Source of the DNA: Unio delphinus
Taxonomy: Eukaryota > Mollusca > Bivalvia > Unionida > Unionidae
DNA length: 64,000 nucleotides
NCBI GenBank assembly: GCA_029339505.1
Contig: JAQISU010000025.1
Coordinates: 916,001 to 980,000, forward strand
Reading direction: 5' to 3'
Below are positions 11,733-20,295 of the stretch, piece after piece. Both the position numbers and the translations under genes were made by a program. The notes below the pieces were generated by a model. That model did no database searches, had not been told where the DNA came from, and saw only the letters and a program-made list of their open reading frames with translations. Every line of letters starts with the position of its first letter. Position 1 is the first letter of the stretch.

Positions 11733-13769
11733 CTATACAATTTTATATAATGCCTTATTATTAAGGCCATTAGGATAAACAGTATCTAACCGATTAATCC
11801 AATAACTTTCTTTAATGAGTCTGTTCATTTCTCCGTGCACAATATCGATTGGCATGAAAGAAAAATCCCTTAAAGAGTGATTATTTGTATTAAAATGCAT
11901 TGAAACATTAGAGGAGAACTGAGGATCCGTATAATTTTTTATATGAAAGCGGTGATTATTCCTTCTCTTAGAAACTTGTTGAAGTGTTTGTCCAACATAT
12001 TGCATGTTACATTTTTTACAGGTTATCAAATAAATTACATCAGTTGATATACAATCAGTGTTAAAACGTAGAGAAAACATTTCTTTAGTATTGGAGCTAC
12101 TAAAATAGGTACTTTCTGTAATATTTGCACATTGAGAGCACCTACGTCTGTTGCATTTAGATGACGAAAAACATCTTTGAAAATTTTTTTTCGGTTTAGT
12201 TCTGATCAAAAGATCTTGTAAATTCCTAGGTCTTCTATAAGCAAGAATTGGCTTGCTCTTGTAAAGTGTTTTGACGCTGTTTTTTTCTGATAAGTTAAGG
12301 AGAGTCCAATATTTATTAATTATAAGGCCTATATTTGGCAAAGATGGATTATATTGTATTATGAAAGGAATTATATTTTTATCTTTCGTACATTCTGCTG
12401 TATTTAAAGCATCATTTTGGGTAAGAATACAGACTTTACTTACAGCAGACTCTATTACATGTATAGGATAATTTCTTTTTATGAAATATGTTTTTAATTC
12501 ATTTAAAGAATGTTTTAATTGATGATCGTCTGAAATGATACGTCGATATTTTTTCGCCTGACTATACGGTATGCCGTTTTTACATGACCTGGGATGACAA
12601 GACGAATATTCCACATATTGGTGGATATTAGTTTCTTTTACGTGAACATTTGTAGAGATAGTATTATCAGGATTTTTCATCACATTTACATCTAGAAAGG
12701 ATACATGCGTAGTGGATGCAGTGTAAGTAAATTTAATTGTGGGGTGAAAATTATTTAGGCTATTAATAAATTTGTGTAGATCTTCTTCTGAGTGGTTCCA
12801 GATCATAAATATATCATCTAAAAATCTTAGCCAAACAGTGGGCTTAAAATTCTCGTTTTCAAGAAAATCTTTTTCTAATTTACCCATTAAAAGGGAAGCA
12901 TATGAAGGAGCCATAGGACTACCCATTGCCGTACCCATTATTTGAATGTAATTAGTACCATTAAATTGGAAATTATTATTTTCCAAGATAAGAGTTATTA
13001 TTTTACAAATATCTTCACTCGATAGTCTGTTATTATTAAGAGTGTTGTCAAGAAAATATTTACACGCCTTAATACCATCTGCATGCGGTATGTTTGTATA
13101 CAATGATGTAACATCTAAAGATACAAGGAGGGAATTATGAGATAGTTGTGGAATAGACTTCAACTTTTTTATGAAATCAGTAGTATCTTTAATATATGAA
13201 GGAAGCGATTTCATTAAAGGCTGCAAAATACTATCTATAAATTTGGATAAGTTCTCTGTATATGAATTACAACCTGATATAATTGGTCGTCCTGGATAAT
13301 TTAAAGGTAATGTATGATCAGGAAATTTATGAGTTTTGGGCAATATGTAGAACTGAGGTGTACGTATTTTGAGAGGAAAAGTATCAAATTCTTCATATAC
13401 GGAACTATTATTCTTAGATATTTCATCAATGCATGTGGAAATTTTAGATTTAATTTCTAATGAAGGGTCTTTATCGACTTTTTGATAGTACTTTTCATCA
13501 TTTAATTGACGTTCAACTTCTTTAAAATAGTCTTCCTGATTCATAATAATAATATTATTTGATTTATCAGCCTTTTTAATAACAATACTCTCGTCATTAA
13601 TTAAATTATGTAAAGACTCCATTTCTTTCTTAGAAATATTACTATAACCTCTCTTATGAGGAATATTGTGTAATATTTCTTGTGTGATAGCTTCAATGTA
13701 AAAATCTAAATGAGAGTCACGTCCACTAGGTGGTGTAAAAGATGATTTGTTTTTATTGAAATAACCCAT
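11733..13769 (-). CDS. PLE reverse transcriptase with C-terminal GIY-YIG endonuclease
   Basis: 678 aa from ATG 13769. Visible in order: ADKSNNIIIM (67-76, DKG-type motif typical of Penelope RTs), SLDVTSLYTNIPH (217-229, RT motif A), GTAMGSPMAPSYASL (279-293, motif B), FLDDIF (316-321, catalytic Asp pair), a Cys cluster CFSSSKCNRRRCSQC (533-547), then VIYLITC...YVGQT (578-595) with following Arg/His and a Glu near 647, the GIY-YIG nuclease. RT copies element RNA at target DNA nicked by the nuclease. The same frame continues upstream through an in-frame TAA (13778-13776) to a conserved N-terminal module at 13982-13779, so the protein probably began earlier and this copy carries a stop. Copy 2 at 15459-17417 differs at only a handful of residues, which implies recent activity. 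Confidence 0.92.
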   Translation of the reverse strand: MGYFNKNKSSFTPPSGRDSHLDFYIEAITQEILHNIPHKRGYSNISKKEMESLHNLINDESIVIKKADKSNNIIIMNQEDYFKEVERQLNDEKYYQKVDKDPSLEIKSKISTCIDEISKNNSSVYEEFDTFPLKIRTPQFYILPKTHKFPDHTLPLNYPGRPIISGCNSYTENLSKFIDSILQPLMKSLPSYIKDTTDFIKKLKSIPQLSHNSLLVSLDVTSLYTNIPHADGIKACKYFLDNTLNNNRLSSEDICKIITLILENNNFQFNGTNYIQIMGTAMGSPMAPSYASLLMGKLEKDFLENENFKPTVWLRFLDDIFMIWNHSEEDLHKFINSLNNFHPTIKFTYTASTTHVSFLDVNVMKNPDNTISTNVHVKETNIHQYVEYSSCHPRSCKNGIPYSQAKKYRRIISDDHQLKHSLNELKTYFIKRNYPIHVIESAVSKVCILTQNDALNTAECTKDKNIIPFIIQYNPSLPNIGLIINKYWTLLNLSEKNSVKTLYKSKPILAYRRPRNLQDLLIRTKPKKNFQRCFSSSKCNRRRCSQCANITESTYFSSSNTKEMFSLRFNTDCISTDVIYLITCKKCNMQYVGQTLQQVSKRRNNHRFHIKNYTDPQFSSNVSMHFNTNNHSLRDFSFMPIDIVHGEMNRLIKESYWINRLDTVYPNGLNNKALYKIV

Positions 13770-13775
13770 ATTTTT

Positions 13776-13982
13776 TTAATTGAAAGAATCTGATTCACAA
13801 TTAGAGTTGCTGCTTGATTTATCATAAAAAAATTCTTTTAATCTTAGGCGTCTAGAAAAATTGAAAATTTCTTCAGCTAATTTAATTTTATCATGAGATT
13901 TTGGTTTGGGACAAAATTTTAATCCTTTACTTAAAAGTATGTAATCATTATCCGTTAGTTTTTTACTTGATAGGTTTAACAC
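13776..13982 (-). pseudogene. PLE ORF2 N-terminal module cut off by in-frame stop
   Basis: 68 codons ending in TAA at 13776-13778, in the same frame as the RT ORF seven bases on. It contains KGLKFCPKPK and FSRRLRLKEFF, the module that normally precedes the RT of Penelope-like elements. It has no ATG: the frame overlaps the ORF1 stop by seven bases and is open in -1 phase back to at least 14024. Translation could therefore come from a -1 shift out of ORF1 or by termination-reinitiation. The TAA is most simply a point mutation; copy 2 is truncated before this point and cannot decide. Confidence 0.6.
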
Positions 13983-14950
13983 TGTCTCTTTACCTCTATG
14001 AGTTTGTTTTCTCCGTTTTTGTTCTTTTTTCCATTGTCTCCTACTACTAAATCTCTGGAATCTCCTGTTATTTTGTCTTGGTAAGTCTTTTGTATCAATT
14101 GTTCTAAAACTTTGACAAGGTGTGTCAATGTTTTTGTCATGGTCACTGACTCCGATTCCCCCATGATTACGGCCTCTGCGTAACTTTTCTTTGTTGTGCC
14201 ATGGGGAGACCAGTTTTTTTGTTGCTCTTGCTGATCTTTACTGTTCTTGTTTGAATTTATCACATTCCTTTTTACCTCTCCCGTTTTGCTTGTTGATGCT
14301 TTTGGTACAGCTGTAGGTGTTACATTTTTCAATGTTGTAATTTGGTTCGGTTTTGAAGATTTCTGTTTGGGTGTATCTTTTCTCTGCTGTTGTGATGCTG
14401 TTTTAACATTTGAATGATTAACTGAATGTTTGTTCTTTGAATACTGCTGTTTTTGCTGTTGTTTTTGCATCGTATAACGTGCTCCATTCTTCCTCTCTAG
14501 TTGACTTTGTCCTTTATTCTCTCGCAATTTATGAATTTTTTTGTTTTGCTTGAGAAGTATACTATTTTTTGAAGATTCTGTTTTTTCATACACTTCTTGA
14601 TCAAAGTCAAAAAGACTATGTCCGTCAAGTTTCTTTTTAAGTTTATCTCTAGCATTTTCCATTTGCTTTCCTATGTCTAGGGATATTTTCTTTTGTTCTT
14701 CTGCAAGTCTCTCGCATATATTTAATGAAACTTTATCCAAAAGGTTGTCAATTGATTTTTGGAATTCTTCACCGCCGTTTCCAATGTAAATTTTAAGTTT
14801 TAACTGTAGTCCTGACGGAATTATCCCTTCTTCGACACAGTTGTTTAAAAAGCTGCTGTGAAGACTTCTTTTCATTTGTTTTTCTGAAAGTTTTAGAATT
14901 TCGAATTTTAAAGACGTCAAATCTTCCGGCGGATCACTTTTTGATGCCAT
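13976..14950 (-). CDS. PLE ORF1 protein
   Basis: 324 aa, ATG about 20 bases inside the element 5' end. The N-terminal third is helical and likely coiled coil (about residues 10-110, many Lys/Glu/Leu). The middle (about 150-250) is a low-complexity Gln/Lys/Asn/Ser-rich basic stretch, and the C-terminal part is basic (KKNKNGENK). No enzyme motif is seen. ORF1 proteins of such elements are poorly characterised; RNA binding or multimerisation is an inference from charge and coiled coil. It ends by overlapping the ORF2 frame (GTGTTAA). A heptamer A AAA AAG in its frame at 14024-14030 precedes the overlap. Confidence 0.75.
   Translation of the reverse strand: MASKSDPPEDLTSLKFEILKLSEKQMKRSLHSSFLNNCVEEGIIPSGLQLKLKIYIGNGGEEFQKSIDNLLDKVSLNICERLAEEQKKISLDIGKQMENARDKLKKKLDGHSLFDFDQEVYEKTESSKNSILLKQNKKIHKLRENKGQSQLERKNGARYTMQKQQQKQQYSKNKHSVNHSNVKTASQQQRKDTPKQKSSKPNQITTLKNVTPTAVPKASTSKTGEVKRNVINSNKNSKDQQEQQKNWSPHGTTKKSYAEAVIMGESESVTMTKTLTHLVKVLEQLIQKTYQDKITGDSRDLVVGDNGKKNKNGENKLIEVKRQC
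14024..14030 (-). promoter_or_regulatory. candidate -1 slippery heptamer, PLE ORF1 to ORF2
   Basis: A AAA AAG lies in the ORF1 frame (codons GGA AAA AAG). The -1 frame is open from here through 14 codons into the ORF2 module, which has no ATG. A AAA AAG is strong in bacteria and weak in eukaryotes, so this is only a candidate. Confidence 0.3.
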
Positions 14951-14972
14951 TGTGTTGTTGATAAAAATTCAG

Positions 14973-15295
14973 GGGATAAAAAAACAACACAAACGCCGAT
15001 AAACTTGTGCGACTAGTTTCGCATTTATGCTTCTTCAGGCACAAACTTTATTTGAAAGAAACTGATGACGTCTATAAAGTTATAAACAATTACGTCATTA
15101 ACATAACGTCATGCTTTTGAAAGAAGCGGATGACGTCTATATGTCAATAATTACGTAATTGACATAACATCATAATTTATATTCTTTATTATACAAATAT
15201 CATATGTACAACTGGATCAGAATGATGCATGAGTCTCTAATGAAAACTGAGAGTGAGATTATAATGTAGAGACTAACAGTAATACATATAACTAC

Positions 15296-15300
<5 letters not shown>
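14973..15300 (-). repeat. PLE pseudo-LTR (direct repeat of 11291-11617)
   Basis: Near-identical to 11291-11617. It carries the hammerhead-like motif, then two diverged tandem subrepeats of about 66 bp starting TTTGAAAGAA (15052 and 15118), each with GATGACGTCTAT. ACGTCA/TGACGT half-sites recur several times, and TGTCAATAATTACGTAATTG is part of a palindrome. This segment would hold the promoter of the full copy. Confidence 0.85.
15004..15045 (-). ncRNA. hammerhead-like ribozyme motif in 5' pseudo-LTR
   Basis: Same sequence and layout as 11324-11365: stem I 15039-15045 with 15004-15010, CTGAAGA at 15038-15032, small stem II, GAAA, CTAG, GTC cleavage triplet. Cleavage at the two copies would release a unit-length RNA spanning the full element. 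Confidence 0.55.
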
Positions 15301-15349
<49 letters not shown>

Positions 15350-15360
15350 TATAGATATAT

Positions 15361-15400
<40 letters not shown>
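15298..15400. repeat. (TA)n tract of truncated PLE copy
   Basis: TA run with two ATAGAT interruptions, at the position of the shorter tract 11618-11686 in the full copy. A minus-strand frame of Ile/Tyr repeats across it is spurious. Confidence 0.9.
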
Positions 15401-15410
<10 letters not shown>

Positions 15411-15458
15411 ACACATACATATATATAAATACAATATATCAAATCATCCACTAAAATT

Positions 15459-17417
15459 CTATACAATTTTATATAATGCCTTAGTATTAAGGCCATTAGG
15501 ATAAACAGTATCTAACCGATTAATCCAATAACTTTCTTTAATGAGTCTGTTCATTTCTCCATGCACAATATCGATTGGCATGAAAGAAAAATCCCTTAAA
15601 GAGTGATTATTTGTATTAAAATGCATTGAAACATTAGAGGAGAGCTGAGGATCCATATAATTTTTTATATGAAAGCGGTGATTATTCCTTCTCTTAGAAA
15701 CTTGTTGAAGTGTTTGTCCAACATATTGCATGTTACATTTTTTACAGGTTATCAAATAAATTACATCAGTTGATATACAATCAGTGTTATAACGTAGAGA
15801 AAACATTTCTTTAGTATTGGAGCTACTAAAATAGGTACTTTCTGTAATATTTGCACATTGAGAGCACCTACGTCTGTTGCATTTAGATGACGAAAAACAT
15901 CTTTGAAAATTTTTTTTCGGTTTAGTTCTGATCAAAAGATCTTGTAAATTCCTAGGTCTTCTATAAGCAAGAATTGGCTTGCTCTTGTAAAGTGTTTTGA
16001 CGCTGTTTTTTTCTGATAAGTTAAGGAGAGTCCAATATTTATTAATTATAAGGCCTATATTTGGCAAAGATGGATTATATTGTATTATGAAAGGAATTAT
16101 ATTTTTATCTTTCGTACATTCTGCTGTATTTAAAGCATCATTTTGGGTAAGAATACAGACTTTACTTACAGCAGACTCTATTACATGTATAGGATAATTT
16201 CTTTTTATGAAATATGTTTTTAATTCATTTAAAGAATGTTTTAATTGATGATCGTCTGAAATGATACGTCGATATCTTTTCGCCTGACTATACGGTATGC
16301 CGTTTTTACATGACCTGGGATGACAAGACGAATATTCCACATATTGGTGGATATTAGTTTCTTTTACGTGAACATTTGTAGAGATAGTATTATCAGGATT
16401 TTTCATCACATTTACATCTAGAAAGGATACATGCGTAGTGGATGCAGTGTAAGTAAATTTAATTGTGGGGTGAAAATTATTTAGGCTATTAATAAATTTG
16501 TGTAGATCTTCTTCTGAGTGGTTCCAGATCATAAATATATCATCTAAAAATCTTAGCCAAACAGTGGGCTTAAAATTCTCGTTTTCAAGAAAATCTTTTT
16601 CTAATTTACCCATTAAAAGGGAAGCATATGAAGGAGCCATAGGACTACCCATTGCCGTACCCATTATTTGAATGTAATTAGTACCATTAAATTGGAAATT
16701 ATTATTTTCCAAGATAAGAGTTATTATTTTACAAATATCTTCACTCGATAGTCTGTTATTATTAAGAGTGTTGTCAAGAAAATATTTACATGCCTTAATA
16801 CCATCTGCATGCGGTATGTTTGTATACAATGATGTAACATCTAAAGATACAAGGAGGGAATTATGAGATAGTTGTGGAATAGACTTCAACTTTTTTATGA
16901 AATCAGTAGTATCTTTAATATATGAAGGAAGCGATTTCATTAAAGGCTGCAAAATACTATCTATAAATTTGGATAAGTTCTCTGTATATGAATTACAACC
17001 TGATATAATTGGTCGTCCTGGATAATTTAAAGGTAATGTATGATCAGGAAATTTATGAGTTTTGGGCAATATGTAGAACTGAGGTGTACGTATTTTGAGA
17101 GGAAAAGTATCAAATTCTTCATATACGGAACTATTATTCTTAGATATTTCATCAATGCATGTGGAAATTTTAGATTTAATTTCTAATGAAGGGTCTTTAT
17201 CGACTTTTTGATAGTACTTTTCATCATTTAATTGACGTTCAACTTCTTTAACATAGTCTTCCTGATTCATAATAATAATATTATTTGATTTATCAGCCTT
17301 TTTAATAACAATACTCTCGTCATTAATTAAATTATGTAAAGACTCCATTTCTTTCTTAGAAATATTACTATAACCTCTCTTATGAGGAATATTGTGTAAT
17401 ATTTCTTGTGTGATAGT
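15459..17417 (-). pseudogene. PLE RT/GIY-YIG ORF, 5'-truncated
   Basis: Same protein as 11733-13769 from about residue 32 onward (first internal ATG at 17348, 629 aa). All RT motifs, the Cys cluster and the GIY-YIG domain are intact and uninterrupted. I see only a few substitutions, such as F to V after QEDY, K to R in AKKYRR, and F to Y in SLRFNT. It lacks the N-terminal module and ORF1, so it is dead as an element although the frame is open. Confidence 0.85.
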
Positions 17418-17504
17418 GGTATTCCTTCTTATGGTGGGATTCCTCCTTATGAGGAATATTGTGTAATAAAAGAGCCTTCAGACCTCTTGTAGCTCAAGGT
17501 ATCA

Positions 17505-17645
17505 ACTGTGCTATGATCATGTTATGTGTCTGCAGCATGATATTCCAGTGCTAGACATCACTATAAACTGCCTCACTGCAGACATCATAGCGATATGACT
17601 GAAAAATTGTTAAAGCTACGTTAAAAATCCTAATCAAACAAATAA
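17505..17645 (+). mobile_element. SINE family A 3' fragment
   Basis: Carries TCCAGTGCTAGACATCACTA, the CTGCAGACATCATAGCGATA block, AAAATTGTTAAAGCTACGTT and AAAAATCCTAATCAAACAAA, the family A 3' half in plus orientation. Confidence 0.65.
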
Positions 17646-18507
17646 ATAAACAAGTGCACCAGGATCGTGCTCACAATGCATATGGGTTCCCAAGTCCATG
17701 TGCAGGATATATACCCTGATGATGGCCCTCAACACTGTCAGACAGGGAACACTTTATCGTCAGTTTAAACTTCCTTATATTCCCACTAACAGCTAACACA
17801 TCTTCCAAGAAATTCTTGAGGTTCACCTTCATTGAGATTGTTTAACAGCTCAGGTCTTTCAATTTTATATATATTGCATTACTCAGACGTCAGTAATAAG
17901 TACTTCTTATCATATAAAGGATGTACATTTGTTTGTCATAATATCTCAGATGTTGATAATATAAACAGTTGCTACAGTATGTTGAATATTGTTAATTTCT
18001 CAATAAACTGAATGATTTGTCAGTTGTACAAGATGTAGCCATAGGACAGCATACCCCCAGATGCTAATGTGTAAGCTGACACTGGGTATCAGATGTAGGA
18101 CCACAGAGGTGCAAAGCAAGGTGTTTATCCTCCAGCAGATATTCTATATATTTCTTTAGAAGATGAATACAACTGCAAACTGCACAGACCCAGATCTAAC
18201 ATTGCATCATGCACTGGAAGATAAGAATCTGTGCAGTTGTTAGGGCTAATCAGTAAAATAAAATCAATATAGACCCTGATCTGCAGATTCATTATGCAGT
18301 AGCAGATCAGGATCTTGGTTGTTTGCGACTAGCAAGATAATTTTCCAACCATGGGACATCGGTATCAGTATATACTGTTATTCTACAAGTTTTTGTAAAT
18401 GACTTGGAAGAGTATTAAAGGTCATGTTGTCAAATCAGTTCAGTAATAGATGTGTATTACAGGGATAATAGTAACAGTGTTTTCATATTATTTCAATTTG
18501 TTTCCAG
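17646..18507. other. intron sequence, no feature recognised
   Basis: Carrier intron between the PLE pair and the third visible exon. No open frame or clear repeat. Confidence 0.4.
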
Positions 18508-18624
18508 GCATCTTCCTCCTCACTTGAGATTCCTGGCTGGTTCTATGGCAGGTGTTACCTCAGTGGCTGCAACATATCCTCTAGACATGGTGCGGGCTAG
18601 AATGGCTGTCACAGCTAAGGAAAG
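18508..18624 (+). CDS. SLC25A42: SLC25A42-like carrier, third visible exon
   Basis: Acceptor TTTCCAG (18506-18507), donor GTGAGA at 18625, entering with two carried bases and leaving two. Codes helix 3: FLAGSMAGVTSVAATYPLDM followed by VRARMAV, the second carrier signature. It follows the A42 pattern of helix 3 closely. The next intron, 18625-35334, is 16.7 kb and contains the Polinton. Confidence 0.92.
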
Positions 18625-19144
18625 GTGAGAATCAGCCATAAATTCTCACACAGATAATGTTAGATCCGAATAAACTTAAAAATTACTCCGATATACATGT
18701 TTTTCAGATGAGCCTAATTTTTTAGTTAATTGAAACCGAGAATTTGACAGTTCTTTGTCTATTTATTCAATGTGTTTATTGGCCAAAATGAAGTAGTTTT
18801 CTCTCAGACAGATGCAGATTAATTTGTTTTGGAAAAGACAATTAAATGGTAGTAGACAAGACTCTCAATGTTTATAATACTTCATAAGGTGCTCTAGAGG
18901 CTTCATTTTTGTGTTTATGGTGCAAGGAATTATTGATAGCTCACTAGGATGCTAAAGATACGTCAATGAGCATTTGAATAACAGAGACTGATCATTTAAA
19001 AGCTAGAATAATTTCACCACCATATGTCTGTGGTTTCTGTTTAACAGCATGACAAGTGATGATTAATTACATTAAATAAAAGCTCTGATATATATACTCG
19101 GATGAGATCACTGGGTATTATACTTGAAGAGCAAAGAGCATTGA

Positions 19145-19455
19145 CCGAGGTGGTGTAAAGGTTAGCGCATCAGCTGCAGAAGCAGGATGTTGTGGGTTTG
19201 ATCCCCGGCCAAGTCATACCCATGACTTACAGAAATGGTACTAACAGCTGCCTCACCTTGTGCTGAGCATTAAGAGGTTAATGTTAGGACTGATCGGTCT
19301 GGTGTCAGGATAATGTGACTGGGTGAAACATCATGGGACATGTCTCAGCATGATGCTCCAGTGCTAGACATTACTATAAACTGCCTCACTGCAGACTTCG
19401 TAGCGATAGGACTGAAAAATTGTTAAAGCTATGTTAAAAATCCTAATCAAACAAA
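19145..19455 (+). mobile_element. SINE family A with a different tRNA-like head
   Basis: The head reads GGTGTAAAGGTTAGCGCATC (box A-like) and GTGGGTTTGATCCCCGGCC (box B-like). The body is the family A body (GACTTACAGAAATGGTACTA, CAGGATAATGTGACTGGGTG, GTGCTAGACATTACTATAAA, TAAAAATCCTAATCAAACAA). The head differs from that of the copies at 33869 and 37700. Confidence 0.7.
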
Positions 19456-19479
19456 CAAACAAAAATTCTTGCAAACAGA

Positions 19480-19650
19480 ACATAACCTCTTTCTCCCTAT
19501 CTGTCTCTTTCATTTGTTTGTACTTGACCATGGGCAAGTACCTTGGAAACATAAGCCTTCCTTTTTCAGATGTGAGCTTGTCCTGGCAGTCAAGTAAAGG
19601 AACTTGCAAATCCTTGATCTCATCCAAATTTAGCTCTCAATGAAGGACAA
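19480..19650 (-). repeat. dispersed repeat, also at 6395-6515 (+)
   Basis: Reverse complement of the unit described at 6395; here GTACTTGCCCATGGTCAAGT and TTTCCAAGGTACTTG are clear on the minus strand. Family unknown. Confidence 0.45.
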
Positions 19651-20067
19651 TAGTATAGATTATTTTAATTGATTGGAAAAATCAGTGCCTGGCACGTGTA
19701 CATTGTGTTTAAAATAGCAAGTAACTTTTTGTTAAACATTGGTCTTAAATATGTATAAAAGTCTCAGGCAATAAAGAATTAATGTTAAAATATTTTATCA
19801 AATAGATTTTTATGGATTAACTGTGCACATAAACTTAAAGGGTATGAAAAATTACATTAATTACTGTAAATGGGTAAAATGTTAAATGAATTGCAATAAT
19901 TCACTCTCATCTTTTTTATGCTATAGTTACCATATATATTTAGCATTTATCCAGATGCTAAAAGACTAATGCTGCAAAGAATGCTGGTAAACTAGAATAT
20001 TCAGTTTCTTTACATTGATTTCAAGTTCAACTTTGACACCCTGATCTTGGCTGCATTAGAGGGTTTA

Positions 20068-20085
20068 TGCTGTGTGGCCCCAAGG
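20068..20085 (+). mobile_element. 5' stub of SINE family A split by the Polinton
   Basis: GCTGTGTGGCCCCAAGG matches the first bases of the SINE head seen whole, in reverse, at about 37697-37720 (GCTGTGTGGCACCAATG). The continuation GTAATACACTGGAC resumes at 33873. CAAGG (20081-20085) is the left target duplication. Confidence 0.65.
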
Positions 20086-20295
20086 AGCAGCAGAGTGGGT
20101 GAACAGACTTTCTCTAATTGGGGTATATTTTAAGCAAAAATATTCTAAGTCTCCATTTGCCAAACTGAGACTTAACAATTTTAGAGCTCTGTTTGTCAAA
20201 CGGAGCCTTCCTCAAGGGTAAAAAAAAAAGACGCCATTTAGTTGACGTTCACCTCCTCGGCTGCTAATGCGCTAACTAAATATTTGATCAAGTCC
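20086..20295 (+). repeat. left terminal inverted repeat of Polinton
   Basis: Three zones: a 23-bp outer end (20086-20108), a diverged middle with a still recognisable AAACTGAGACTT (right arm AAACTGAGGCTT), and a perfect inner 80-bp zone (20216-20295) starting GGGT plus ten A and GACGCCATTTAGTTGACG. The last base abuts the stop codon of the penton-like gene. Confidence 0.9.

Larger units (their letters stand above)
11291..14971 (-). mobile_element. Penelope-like element, full-length copy
   Basis: Minus-strand order: short leader, ORF1 (14950-13976), RT plus GIY-YIG ORF (13982-11733, with one in-frame stop), 3' UTR with a (TA)n tract (11686-11618) and a terminal region that is also found at 14972-15300. 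The repeated terminal region acts as a pseudo-LTR, an arrangement known for Penelope-like elements, which are often found as tandem head-to-tail copies with the upstream copy 5'-truncated, exactly as here. The C-terminal GIY-YIG domain and the Cys-rich linker place it with the Neptune/Nematis-like branches rather than the N-terminal-endonuclease groups; that placement is inference. Confidence 0.88.
14972..17417 (-). mobile_element. Penelope-like element, 5'-truncated tandem copy
   Basis: Lies immediately upstream (in element sense) of the full copy and joins it at about 14971. It matches 11291-13710 with few changes and ends abruptly at about 17417. After that point, 17418-17465 carries scrambled copies of the local phrase CTTATGAGGAATATTGTGTA, which looks like template switching at the 5' end of reverse transcription. 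The 3' part (14972-15300) doubles as the 5' pseudo-LTR of the full copy. Confidence 0.88.

Noticed and set aside
15058..15066. CTGATGA on the plus strand as a second hammerhead core
   Set aside because: No GAAA box or pairing stems follow at the right spacing on that strand. It is part of the TGACGT subrepeat.
15299..15496. Frame of Ile/Tyr dipeptides
   Set aside because: Translation of the (TA)n tract in the PLE 3' UTR.
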